NCBI GenBank assembly: GCA_049317525.1
Contig: JBMOIC010000004.1
Location: forward strand, 57,137 to 121,136
Direction: 5' to 3'
Origin: UBA961 sp049317525
GTDB taxonomy: Bacteria; Bacteroidota; Ignavibacteria; Kapaibacteriales; UBA961
DNA: 64,000 nt
The first letter of the stretch is position 1. Each line of letters starts with the position of its first letter. The notes beneath the pieces were generated by a model. It was not told the DNA's origin. It did no database searches and was given only the letters and a program-made list of their open reading frames with translations. The position numbers were made by a program, and so were the translations under genes. Shown here piece after piece: positions 28,041 through 36,642 of this stretch.

Positions 28041-29790
28041 GTGTTGAACCATTAACAGAATAATAAATCATTAATTGATTAGACGTGATTTTTGCAAAAC
28101 CTTTCACATCTTCTCCGCTCCAGGTAGAGTTTAATTCTCCATATGTACCAAATGTAGAACTCATTAAATCATGTTCTGATTCAATACCAATAATATGAAA
28201 TCTATATGGCGCGCAATGAACAGTAACTGTTCCTGTAACATTATTTTGTGTAGATTCCATGAACAATTCAATGCTACGCATGGCAGGTTCAAGAAAATTA
28301 CCTTCATGAAGCATCATGCCATATGTATTAGATAATTGATCTTTTAACATTAATTGTTGTTTTGTTAATACATGCTTTTCTAAAGCATGATGAGCTTTAA
28401 TAATGATCATTGGGGCTCCTGCTTCAAAACCCACTCGCCCTTTGATTCCGATAATTGTATCGCCAATATGAATATCTCTTCCTATACCAAATGGTTGTAC
28501 AATAGATGATAATTCCTGTATAGCTTTTACAGCATTGTCAAAATGCACCCCATTTATCGCAGTGATTTCTCCTTGTACAAAAGAAATACTTATTGTTTCG
28601 CTTTCAGTTTTAGTTATAGCAGTTGGAAAAGCATCTTCGGGTAAGTATTGAGAAGAAGTTAATGTTTCTTTACCACCAACTGTAGTTCCCCATAATCCTT
28701 TATTAATTGAATAATGGGCTTTTGTCCAATTTTTCTTAACACCATGAAACGATAAAAATTCTATTTCTGCTTCTCTTGATAAATTATTGTCTCGTATTGG
28801 AGTTAAAACTGGAATATTTGGTAAAAGAATACAAAATGCAGAATCAAATCTAACTTGATCATTTCCAGCTCCAGTAGATCCATGAGCTACATAATCAGCT
28901 TTTATTTCTTTAGCATATTTGGCAATTGCAAGTGCTTGAAATACTCTTTCTGCACTTACAGATAAAGGATAAGTTGAGTTTCTTAAAATATTACCAAATA
29001 TTAAATATCGTAAACATTGATTGTAAAATGATTCTGTTACATCGATTGTGATATGCTTAGATACCCCAAGTGCAAGAGCATTCTTTTCTATCTCAGCAAT
29101 TTCAGCTTGAGTAAAGCCACCAGTATTTACAAGAACAGAGTGAACATCATATTGTTTTACTTGGGATAAGTATTTGGCACAATAAGAAGTGTCAAGTCCT
29201 CCACTAAAAGCAAGCACTACTTTTTTTGATGATTTTACAGGCTTTAATGGATCATACAGCATTCCTGTACATAAGCACATCTTACGGTTTGTTCTTGAGA
29301 GTACATCATAATTAGGACAGCTTGTGCATCCTTTCCAAAAAGCATCATCATTTGTTAATTCTGAAAAAGGTACGGGTGAATAACCAAGCTCAGTATTTAT
29401 TTTCATCACTGCATGACTAGTTGTAATGCCAAATACTTTCGCTTTAGGATACATTTCTCTTGATAATTCAAAGACTTTTTGTTTGATTTTTTTTGCTAAT
29501 CCACTTTGTCTAAATTCAGGAACAACTATTAGCCCAGAATGCACTACATATTGTTTATCACTCCATGTTTCTATATAACAAAAACCAGCAAAAATATCAT
29601 TGTTCAATTCGTCTTTAGTGAAAGCAATGACAGCTTTACCTTCAACCATTTTTTGAAGTATATATTCGGGTTGTCTTTTTGCAATACCTGTTCCTCTTTG
29701 AGCCGCTGCAATTTCTATCGTCTTACAGATTATATCAGCATAAGAAGCATGAATTTCTGAACTAACAACTATTGTGAATTCACGATTCAT
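28024..29790 (-). CDS. argG: GNAT acetyltransferase - argininosuccinate synthase fusion
   Basis: 588 residues. Residues 1-165 are a GNAT domain with the acyl-CoA loop R94-Q-S-G-L-A and a downstream GITTSHAVMKINTELGY segment; this matches the separate GNAT protein encoded before argG in many Bacteroidota, a presumed N-acylglutamate synthase. A linker has Cys155, Cys158, Cys172 and Cys174. Residues 190-588 are complete ArgG with the PPi-loop AFSGGLDTS (194-202) and GSTGAGNDQVRFD. The protein would thus catalyse the first step (glutamate acylation) and argininosuccinate formation. It is the first gene of the operon with an AAGGA ribosome-binding site. Confidence 0.93.
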   Translation of the reverse strand: MNREFTIVVSSEIHASYADIICKTIEIAAAQRGTGIAKRQPEYILQKMVEGKAVIAFTKDELNNDIFAGFCYIETWSDKQYVVHSGLIVVPEFRQSGLAKKIKQKVFELSREMYPKAKVFGITTSHAVMKINTELGYSPVPFSELTNDDAFWKGCTSCPNYDVLSRTNRKMCLCTGMLYDPLKPVKSSKKVVLAFSGGLDTSYCAKYLSQVKQYDVHSVLVNTGGFTQAEIAEIEKNALALGVSKHITIDVTESFYNQCLRYLIFGNILRNSTYPLSVSAERVFQALAIAKYAKEIKADYVAHGSTGAGNDQVRFDSAFCILLPNIPVLTPIRDNNLSREAEIEFLSFHGVKKNWTKAHYSINKGLWGTTVGGKETLTSSQYLPEDAFPTAITKTESETISISFVQGEITAINGVHFDNAVKAIQELSSIVQPFGIGRDIHIGDTIIGIKGRVGFEAGAPMIIIKAHHALEKHVLTKQQLMLKDQLSNTYGMMLHEGNFLEPAMRSIELFMESTQNNVTGTVTVHCAPYRFHIIGIESEHDLMSSTFGTYGELNSTWSGEDVKGFAKITSNQLMIYYSVNGSTHDINN

Positions 29791-29857
29791 TTACCGTGTT
29801 CCTTATAAATTATGATGCATGAAAACTATGCATTAAAAAAAATAGTAATAAGTAAAT

Positions 29858-29875
29858 TGCTGCTATTATGCAGCA
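29858..29875. promoter_or_regulatory. Inverted repeat upstream of the arginine operon (candidate operator)
   Basis: TGCTGC-TATTAT-GCAGCA is a perfect 6-bp inverted repeat with a 6-base spacer, 68 bases upstream of the GNAT-ArgG start. Nearer the gene, ATGCAT occurs twice, at 29815-29820 and 29828-29833, 7 bases apart. Neither matches the classical ArgR box. A 12-base palindrome AAGCCGTGGCTT lies at 29912-29923. The rest of the 276-base divergent gap shows no gene. Confidence 0.35.
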
Positions 29876-30066
29876 TAAAGATTTGATAAGTAATATTATG
29901 AATCAGAAAATAAGCCGTGGCTTTTGGCCTATTGGTATGTTTGTGTAAAGCAGTATAAAAAGATAGTGTGCTACTTAATTCAAAAGTTGGCGAACATACG
30001 ATATTTTGTATCTTTTCACAAGATATGTCCTAATTATTATCAATACTTATCATACATACTTATTCT

Positions 30067-31008
30067 ATGCAATCATTCTCCACTGCATTATTCCTTAAAA
30101 ATGGTCATATTCAAACTATCTATCCATTTATTTTTAGAAAGAAAAAGACTATATCGTATACCCAAAGAATACGAATATATACTCCTGATAATGACTTCTT
30201 AGATATTGATTTTGTAGACTCTCAATCAGACTCTTTAGTACTAGTATTACATGGATTAGAATCACATTCTTATGCAATGAATATCATGCATTTAGTTCAT
30301 GCTTTGAAAGCTCATAAAACAGATATAGCAGTTTTAAATTTTAGAGGATGTAGTGGTGAAACAAATAATGTGTACAAAGCTTATCATAGTGGTATTAGCC
30401 AAGATCTTATAACAACGATAGACTATTTAATTAGCACTCAAAAGTGGAAATCAATCTATGTAGTTGGATATAGTTTAGGTGGCAATGTATTATTAAAAAC
30501 AATTGGTGTATATCCTTCTATACAGATAAAAAAAGCTATTGCAGTTTCTGTTCCCATGCATTTAGAATCATGTGCGCATCTTTTAGCAAAGCCCAGCAGA
30601 AAACCATATATGAAGCGTTTTATCTATTCTTTTATTAAAAAGATGGCCCTTAAAAAGGCTTTTTTAGATGAAAGAGGTATCGATTTTGCTGACATAAAAC
30701 GTGTTAAGAATTTTACTGATATTGACTCTCTTTATACCGCACCTTCACATGGATATAACAGTGCAAAGGAATATTGGGAACATAATTCTGCTTTATATCG
30801 CCTTGATTCTATTATCATTCCAACATTAATTATTAATGCAAAGGATGATCCCTTTTTGAGCGAACTTTGCTTTCCAGCAATTTCCAATAAACAAATCTCT
30901 ACTATGTATCCTAAACATGGTGGGCATTTAGGATTTGCAGAAACATATCTACAAAATGGTACATATTGGCATGAAAAGATGATTTCTTCATTTCTTTTTG
31001 ATAGTTAA
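30067..31008 (+). CDS. Alpha/beta hydrolase, YheT-like
   Basis: 313 residues. The fold markers are VLVLHGLESHS (oxyanion region), NFRGCSGETN, the nucleophile elbow GYSLGGN and the late catalytic-His segment HGGHLGF. NGHIQTIYP near the N-terminus is characteristic of the YheT/EMB8 group, whose members are putative esterases of uncertain substrate. No signal peptide is evident. It precedes the metallophosphoesterase gene by 19 bases and is probably co-transcribed with it. Confidence 0.85.
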   Translation: MQSFSTALFLKNGHIQTIYPFIFRKKKTISYTQRIRIYTPDNDFLDIDFVDSQSDSLVLVLHGLESHSYAMNIMHLVHALKAHKTDIAVLNFRGCSGETNNVYKAYHSGISQDLITTIDYLISTQKWKSIYVVGYSLGGNVLLKTIGVYPSIQIKKAIAVSVPMHLESCAHLLAKPSRKPYMKRFIYSFIKKMALKKAFLDERGIDFADIKRVKNFTDIDSLYTAPSHGYNSAKEYWEHNSALYRLDSIIIPTLIINAKDDPFLSELCFPAISNKQISTMYPKHGGHLGFAETYLQNGTYWHEKMISSFLFDS

Positions 31009-31027
31009 TCAACAAAATGTAAGGTGA

Positions 31028-32329
31028 ATGCGTCATAGCAGTACTTTTATACATTACTTAATGAATATGCATACAGATTCTAATAGAATACTTTATTTCT
31101 TATTGTTTACGATAGTATTTCAGGCGCTTCTTGATTTTGCGGTGTTAAAAGCGTGGATTTCTTTTGTACGAAAACAAGAATGGTCGGAAACATGGCTAAT
31201 TCAACCTTTTATTTATCTTGCTGGATTTATGTTCTCAGCAGGATTATATGCTATTTGGGAAAGGGTTACATTTGGAAGTTATTCTAACCTTGGTTTCATT
31301 GTTCAGTTATGTGTGTTTTTTTGGTATTTACCAAAATTACCTATTGCACTTTTTCTTTTAGGTAGATCTCTCATCCATTTTTTTATATATCTGTATAAAA
31401 AGACTATTAGTTCTATAAAGCCACATGACGAGATTTCACAAAACATAGAATCAAAATCCGATTTACCTATTCGATCAAGAAGAGAATTTTTGTCAAAAGT
31501 TGGTTGGTCAGCTGCATCGATTCCATTTATTATTACTGGCGATGGCCTTTTTAGAACTGTTTATGATTTTAGAGTATATAGAGTTGAATTAGTATTAAAC
31601 TCTTTACCCGCTGCATTAGATGGAATAACAATTGCTCAATTGTCTGATATTCATTCTGGTTCATTTCCTGATAATAAACCAATGAAAGAAGTATTAAGAC
31701 TATTACAAGAGTTAAAGCCTGATATTATTACAATCACAGGTGATTATGTAAATTTCAAACCAGATGAACTTTCTATTACTTTTAATGAATTAGCTCAGTT
31801 ATCTGCCCCACTTGGTGTATATGGATCATTAGGGAATCATGATCATTATATGACTGATCTTCAACATGCACTATTAAAAAACACTATATCTAAAACAGGC
31901 ATACAACTTTTAGTAAATGATTCTGTTCATATTCCTGTTCATAATACTTTCTTGAATATAGCTGCTACTGATAATACTGGATTTAATCAACATTTTGCAA
32001 ATATTGATAAAGCAATATCAAAGTGTCATACTGAAACATCAACAATTTTACTTGCCCATGATCCTACTTTTTGGGATGCTGAAATACTGAGCAAAAAACC
32101 AATAGATCTAATGTTAGCTGGCCATACCCATGGAGGTCAAATTGGAATACATCTTGCTGGACTAGAAATAAGTCCTGCTCAATTTGTGTATAAGCGCTGG
32201 GCTGGATTATATAATGAAGGACATCAGTATTTATATGTTAATCGTGGAATCGGTACTGTAGGGCCTCCTATTCGCATCGGTATCAATCCAGAAATTACTT
32301 TATTCACTTTGCGATCTAAAATTGCTTAA
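31028..32329 (+). CDS. Membrane-anchored metallophosphoesterase with internal twin-arginine motif
   Basis: 433 residues. About three hydrophobic helices occupy residues 20-125. A Tat-type motif S150-R-R-E-F-L-S-K157 follows, then a short hydrophobic stretch and a calcineurin-like phosphoesterase domain: LSDIHSG, TGDYVNF, GNHDHY, LLAHDP and AGHTHGGQ supply the two-metal ligands. This arrangement (membrane segments, Tat motif, YkuE-like phosphoesterase) suggests the catalytic domain is exported folded and stays membrane-attached. The family includes UDP-diacylglucosamine- and other phosphodiester-cleaving enzymes; the substrate is unknown. Confidence 0.88.
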   Translation: MRHSSTFIHYLMNMHTDSNRILYFLLFTIVFQALLDFAVLKAWISFVRKQEWSETWLIQPFIYLAGFMFSAGLYAIWERVTFGSYSNLGFIVQLCVFFWYLPKLPIALFLLGRSLIHFFIYLYKKTISSIKPHDEISQNIESKSDLPIRSRREFLSKVGWSAASIPFIITGDGLFRTVYDFRVYRVELVLNSLPAALDGITIAQLSDIHSGSFPDNKPMKEVLRLLQELKPDIITITGDYVNFKPDELSITFNELAQLSAPLGVYGSLGNHDHYMTDLQHALLKNTISKTGIQLLVNDSVHIPVHNTFLNIAATDNTGFNQHFANIDKAISKCHTETSTILLAHDPTFWDAEILSKKPIDLMLAGHTHGGQIGIHLAGLEISPAQFVYKRWAGLYNEGHQYLYVNRGIGTVGPPIRIGINPEITLFTLRSKIA

Positions 32330-32347
32330 TCCTTAAATAATAATAGA

Positions 32348-32376
32348 TTTGAGTTAACCGAAAGTATGTAAATTTG
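32348..32376 (+). promoter_or_regulatory. Bacteroidetes-type promoter for the beta-barrel protein gene
   Basis: TTTG at 32348-32351 and TAAATTTG at 32369-32376 are separated by 17 bases, matching the -33 TTG and -7 TAnnTTTG pattern of Bacteroidota sigma factor promoters. The predicted start about 6 bases downstream leaves a leader of about 30 bases before the ATG at 32414. Confidence 0.6.
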
Positions 32377-32413
32377 CACAGAATCATCTCTTATCATTTA
32401 CCAAAATATCCCG

Positions 32414-33208
32414 ATGAAAAGTATATTAAGTAGTTTATTTTTCCTTTTTTTTATAGCGTCTCCGGCAGTGCATGCACAAACATATCGGTTCTTTAAATTA
32501 GAATCTTTTGCTGTTCATGCAATTGGTAATGTATCATTGCATTCTTATTCTGCTAAGTTTTCTGCATTTCAGGGATCTACGGTATGTTCTGAATTTACGA
32601 GTGGTTCTGGAACTGGCTTAGGTTATGGACTTAATATAGAGTTGCCTATTCACAATAGTTTGGCAGTAACTCTTGGATGTAGTATGAATAATCGTAATGG
32701 TAAGCTAAACACAAAAAGCGAATTTCCCGTAAGAAATATCAATCAATCTGGAATGATTACCGTAACTACAGATAATCAAATAGAAGCAACACTTCCATAT
32801 CTAGATATACAGCCTGATATTCGATTTAATGTAATAGAAAATTTGAATTTTATAGCCAGAGGCTTTACTGGAATCGTATGTAAAATCCCAATGTCTCCAA
32901 GTTTTGTTCAAACAGAGTCAATTGTAAGTCCAGAATCTGCTGTATTTGTTAATAATGGTAATACATCACAATCTAGAGTATTGGCATCGGGACCAATTAA
33001 TTCAAGTTCTATTGCAATAGGGGCTACTTTTGGTGCAGAAACAATGATTCGTATAGCACCATCAATACATATAACTCAACATATTATGTATGAAATACCA
33101 CTTTCTGATATCGTATCAGATGTACCATGGAAAATTAGTGGATTTAGATGTGGACTTGGATTGAGATATTCATTTCGGAAATTTAACCCAACACCAAATA
33201 TGCCATAA
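32414..33208 (+). CDS. Exported outer-membrane beta-barrel-like protein, unknown function
   Basis: 264 residues. A signal peptide ends at SPAVHAQ. The mature part alternates polar and hydrophobic residues, with short turns and strands such as GYGLNIELPIHNSLAVTLG and LDIQPDIRFNVIENLNF, and ends in GLRYSFRKF, all typical of a small outer-membrane barrel of the OmpW/porin-family type found in Bacteroidota. No enzymatic motif is seen. It stands alone between its own promoter and a strong bidirectional terminator. Confidence 0.65.
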   Translation: MKSILSSLFFLFFIASPAVHAQTYRFFKLESFAVHAIGNVSLHSYSAKFSAFQGSTVCSEFTSGSGTGLGYGLNIELPIHNSLAVTLGCSMNNRNGKLNTKSEFPVRNINQSGMITVTTDNQIEATLPYLDIQPDIRFNVIENLNFIARGFTGIVCKIPMSPSFVQTESIVSPESAVFVNNGNTSQSRVLASGPINSSSIAIGATFGAETMIRIAPSIHITQHIMYEIPLSDIVSDVPWKISGFRCGLGLRYSFRKFNPTPNMP

Positions 33209-33210
33209 AA

Positions 33211-33250
33211 AAAGATCATATATGCTTAAGCGAGTACATATATGATCTTT
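33211..33250. terminator. Bidirectional terminator between the barrel protein gene and pspA
   Basis: AAAGATCATATATG at 33211-33224 is perfectly complementary to CATATATGATCTTT at 33237-33250, a 14-bp stem with a 12-base loop between two convergent genes. A-rich sequence before the stem and T-rich sequence after it let it work in both directions. Confidence 0.75.
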
Positions 33251-33272
33251 ACATAGTTTTCTTAAAGTTATC

Positions 33273-33974
33273 TTATGTTGTTGGTGGTAAACTTTTCTGT
33301 TCTTTTGGAGGAAGTTTACCCATTTCAGATTTTAATTCTAATAATTGCATTTCTATATCTGAAGAAGAAGAGAGAGATTTGAATTCTTGTTCTAGAGAAT
33401 TATCATGTCCAGCAAGTTGATCAAAAGCTTCGGCTTGAGATTCTAAAACCTCGATTTTTTGTTCAAATTTATCAAACTTTCCAAAAGCATCAGAACCAAC
33501 GCCGCTAAAAGACTGAGCAATTTGTTTTTGCGCTTTAGCAGCCTGAGATCTAGCGATCAAGGTACCTTGCCTTGTTCTGGCTTCATCTAATTTGCTTTTT
33601 AATTGGTCTAATTGTTGACGAATCTTCTCGGCAGTTGATTTAGCTTGAAAATAAACTGGCTCTAAATCAGCAATATTTTTGTCAAACATTCCCTTTTTTT
33701 CTAAAGCAGCTTTTGCTAAATCATCACGTCCGGCTGCAATAGCTTGTTGAGCTTTAGCCAACCATTCTTGAGAATCATTACGTGCTTTACTAATTTTCCT
33801 TTCTAGAGATTTTTCATTTGCAATAGCATTTCCCACAGCAATTGTAGCTTTATTAACGGATTCTTCCATGTCAAGAACCATTTGTTTAAGCATTTTTTCT
33901 GGGTCTTCTGCTTTATCTATAGCATCATTAACATTAGATTTAAATAAGTCTGCAATTCTAGAGAATAATCCCAT
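33273..33974 (-). CDS. pspA: PspA/IM30 family envelope-stress protein
   Basis: 233 residues from the ATG at 33974, where the family start MGLFSRIADLF is found; a longer frame to 34055 is not conserved. Almost the whole protein is predicted coiled coil. DKAEDPEKMLKQMVLDME and the AxxALxKK and RSQAAKAQ segments are typical of PspA, an ESCRT-III-like protein that binds and stabilises the inner membrane. No PspF/PspBC genes are adjacent. The C-terminal tail is short and proline-rich (KLPPKEQKSLPP). Confidence 0.93.
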   Translation of the reverse strand: MGLFSRIADLFKSNVNDAIDKAEDPEKMLKQMVLDMEESVNKATIAVGNAIANEKSLERKISKARNDSQEWLAKAQQAIAAGRDDLAKAALEKKGMFDKNIADLEPVYFQAKSTAEKIRQQLDQLKSKLDEARTRQGTLIARSQAAKAQKQIAQSFSGVGSDAFGKFDKFEQKIEVLESQAEAFDQLAGHDNSLEQEFKSLSSSSDIEMQLLELKSEMGKLPPKEQKSLPPTT

Positions 33975-34108
33975 TATGTGTTTTCCTTGAAAAGGTAGAA
34001 TAAATTCAAAGTGTATAACTAATTGTGAAATTACGAGTTCAATACTGGAAAGCAAAATAAATCTATTTTCATTATCTATCTATTTCTAATTAGAACTAAT
34101 GAAGTTTG

Positions 34109-34116
34109 TAGATTTG
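34109..34116 (+). promoter_or_regulatory. Candidate -7 box upstream of recR
   Basis: TAGATTTG matches TAnnTTTG exactly, 33 bases before the recR ATG at 34150. A -33 TTG is not obvious at 17-23 bases. The position argues that translation starts at 34150 and not at an upstream in-frame ATG at 34099. Confidence 0.45.
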
Positions 34117-34149
34117 CATATATTAAATACATCACTTTTTGTTACAACA

Positions 34150-34746
34150 ATGATAATAACATCACAATCAATAGAAGTTGTAGTTGAAATGTTTGCTACA
34201 TTGCCTTCTATTGGAAGAAAAACAGCACAAAGATTAGCATTTCATATTCTTAGACAACCCGAAGAGTTTATCAAACAATTTGGTGAATCTATGATAACCA
34301 TGAAACAGACGGTACAGTTGTGTAGCATGTGTTTTAACTTTACAGAGAGTGATCCCTGTTCTATCTGTTTGTCTTCCAAAAGAGATCGATCGATGATATG
34401 CGTTGTTGAACAGCCAACAGATGTTATGGTATTAGAAAAAACAAGTGAATTTAGAGGTCTTTATCATGTATTACATGGTACAATCAATCCATTAGAAGGT
34501 ATTAATCCACAAGATTTAAAAATATCTGAACTTATAAGCAGAATTAATCCAGATGTTCAAGAAATTATTTTAGCAATTAATCCTACTGTTGAAGGTGAAG
34601 TTACTACGCAATATTTAGCTAGATTAATTAAACCAATTGGTGTTAAAGTAAGTAGGATTGCAAGAGGAATTCCAATTGGTAGTGAATTAGAATATGCTGA
34701 TGAGGCTACATTATCAAGAGCATTGGAAGGTAGAATTGAATTTTAA
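34150..34746 (+). CDS. recR: Recombination protein RecR
   Basis: 198 residues. The order is typical: helix-hairpin-helix (FATLPSIGRKTAQRLAFH), a four-cysteine zinc finger (CSMCFNFTESDPCSIC), then a Toprim domain (VVEQPTDVMVLEKT) and a C-terminal Walker-B-like region with RGIPIGSELEYAD. RecR works with RecO/RecF in RecA loading at gaps. The start is the ATG at 34150; see the promoter entry. It is followed 6 bases later by a lipoprotein gene. Confidence 0.96.
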   Translation: MIITSQSIEVVVEMFATLPSIGRKTAQRLAFHILRQPEEFIKQFGESMITMKQTVQLCSMCFNFTESDPCSICLSSKRDRSMICVVEQPTDVMVLEKTSEFRGLYHVLHGTINPLEGINPQDLKISELISRINPDVQEIILAINPTVEGEVTTQYLARLIKPIGVKVSRIARGIPIGSELEYADEATLSRALEGRIEF

Positions 34747-34755
34747 TACATTATG

Positions 34756-35355
34756 ATGAATACTATATCCACTATTATATTATTATCACTTATTACAGTA
34801 AGCTGTAATGTGTTATCAACAAGAGATCCAGAATCTCCTGATATTGGACAAAATATTCTTGTTCCGGCTACATCTCCAAGTTTGGTACTTGCAAATATGA
34901 AATTGTCGATTGAAGGCAAAAATCCTAATAATCTTTTATTATGTTTAGCTGATACAATGCGTGGAAGTAAACTGCCCTTTCAATTTGCACCAACTGCAGA
35001 AATTAATACACGATATGCCAGCCTGTTTTTCAATTGGAATGTGTTAAATGAAAGAACTTCATTTCAGAGTCTTATAAGTAAGATTCCATCTGATGGTGGC
35101 ATAACACTTCAATTTCAACAAATTGCTTATGATGTGGTAAACCCAGATTCAGTTGTAATTTTAGCTAATTATGAGCTTATCACAAATCATCAATTGCAAA
35201 CTATACCCAAAAATGCAAAAGGGCGTTTACGATTTGTATGTACTCAAGAACGTGGTGGAATATGGAGCATACAATCTTGGACGGATAATACACTATCCAT
35301 AGTAGATAGTAATTCTACATCTTGGAGTCTTTTTAAAGCACAATTCAGTAATTAA
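34756..35355 (+). CDS. Predicted lipoprotein, possibly NTF2-like, unknown function
   Basis: About 199 residues (two consecutive ATGs at 34753 and 34756). The N-terminus is a lipoprotein signal with the lipobox around ITVSC, so the mature protein begins at a lipid-modified Cys. The mature domain ends in IWSIQSWTDN, and its alternating strands and length recall NTF2-like/SnoaL domains, but this is weak. Neighbours recR and the OmpA gene give no function. With only a 3-base gap to the OmpA/PD40 gene it may act with that envelope protein. Confidence 0.6.
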   Translation: MNTISTIILLSLITVSCNVLSTRDPESPDIGQNILVPATSPSLVLANMKLSIEGKNPNNLLLCLADTMRGSKLPFQFAPTAEINTRYASLFFNWNVLNERTSFQSLISKIPSDGGITLQFQQIAYDVVNPDSVVILANYELITNHQLQTIPKNAKGRLRFVCTQERGGIWSIQSWTDNTLSIVDSNSTSWSLFKAQFSN

Positions 35356-35358
35356 ATT

Positions 35359-36642
35359 ATGATCTATTCAGTGTTATTTTGTTTGATTTGCTCTTTCATT
35401 CCTATTTCTTTGATGTCTCAAAATGAAGATTTCACCTGTAAAGTTAGATTACCAGGAATAGTAAATAGTTATGCAAAAACATTATTGCCGGTCTTAACTC
35501 CAGATGGTAGTAGAATTTATTTTGACCGCAAAGAACATCCAGAAAATATTGGTGGAATTAATGATCCAGATGATATCTGGTATTGTGATCGTTTGCCTAA
35601 TGGATATTGGACTGAACCCAAAAATATTGGCCCACCATTAAATTCAATGAGCTCTAATGCTTTATTTGCTATAAATCCTAAAGGAAACAAAGCATTCGTC
35701 GCTTCGGTTATGCCAGATTATTCTATGCAGTTTTCTATTGCTGAAAAAGATAAAAAAGGATGGAAAACAGGTAAGATTATGAAGATTGAAAACTTTTATA
35801 GTAATTCAACAAATTATTTTGCAACAATGAATGCAGATGCTAATGTTTTGATTTTTTCTTTAACTAGAAATGAAACATTAGGTGATTTAGATTTATATGC
35901 CTCTTTTTTACTTTCTGATACTTTGTGGTCGGAACCACTTTGGTTGGGTTCTACGATAAATACAGCATTTAGAGAAGGTTCACCATTTTTAGCTAATGAT
36001 GGAAAGACTTTATATTTCTTTTCAAATGGACATCAAGGTTTTGGAGGAAATGATTTATTCGTTTCCAGACGATTAGATGATTCATGGACACATTGGTCAA
36101 AACCCCTCAATTTAGGGTCTACAATCAATACTCCAGGAAATGAAAGATCGATAACATTAACATCTAAAGGTGATACTGCATGTATTATTTCTACAGATCC
36201 AGACCATGAAAGTGAAGGAATCTATTTTGTATGCTTAAAAAAGGAATATAGACCTGAAAAACCTCAGACAACAATCTTACCCAATATTACAATTTCCAAT
36301 CTAGAACAGTCCTTAGACCTGTATTTCCCTATGGGTTCATCAACCTTAACATTAGAACATAAGAAACAGTTAGACGCCCTATGTGGCCTTATAAAAGATA
36401 AGTCTCGTCATGCAATTATTGAAGGTTTTACAGACGATATAGGTGGAATTATCTATAATCAAAGGCTCTCTGAAAAAAGAGCCTCATCAATTACTCAATA
36501 TCTTAAACAATGTGGATTAGAATCAGAAGATAGTATTGGAAAAGGTGTTTTTCCAATAGACCAAATTCAGAGTGATATGTCTGAGCAAAACAAAAGAAAA
36601 TTATCAAGAAAAGTGACAATACGTTTAATCATTAAAGTATGA
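35359..36642 (+). CDS. OmpA-family protein with PD40 beta-propeller (PorE-like)
   Basis: 427 residues with a signal peptide ending near SLMSQ. The first 290 residues contain PD40/WD40-like repeats (LTPDGSRIYFDRKE, LANDGKTLYFFSNG, GGNDLFVSRR). The last 110 residues are an OmpA peptidoglycan-binding domain with DLYFPMGSSTLT and IEGFTDDIGG...NQRLSEKRA, which normally binds diaminopimelate peptide. The PD40 plus OmpA arrangement is that of PorE, an outer-membrane/peptidoglycan anchor of T9SS, and of several other Bacteroidota proteins. Since T9SS cargo is encoded in this window, PorE is plausible but unproven. Its stop codon abuts that of the convergent next gene. Confidence 0.82.
   Translation: MIYSVLFCLICSFIPISLMSQNEDFTCKVRLPGIVNSYAKTLLPVLTPDGSRIYFDRKEHPENIGGINDPDDIWYCDRLPNGYWTEPKNIGPPLNSMSSNALFAINPKGNKAFVASVMPDYSMQFSIAEKDKKGWKTGKIMKIENFYSNSTNYFATMNADANVLIFSLTRNETLGDLDLYASFLLSDTLWSEPLWLGSTINTAFREGSPFLANDGKTLYFFSNGHQGFGGNDLFVSRRLDDSWTHWSKPLNLGSTINTPGNERSITLTSKGDTACIISTDPDHESEGIYFVCLKKEYRPEKPQTTILPNITISNLEQSLDLYFPMGSSTLTLEHKKQLDALCGLIKDKSRHAIIEGFTDDIGGIIYNQRLSEKRASSITQYLKQCGLESEDSIGKGVFPIDQIQSDMSEQNKRKLSRKVTIRLIIKV

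Noticed and set aside
29924..30202. Open frame of 92 codons in front of and overlapping the alpha/beta hydrolase gene
   Set aside because: Half of it lies inside the hydrolase gene in another frame, the composition is not protein-like, and the hydrolase start is well supported.
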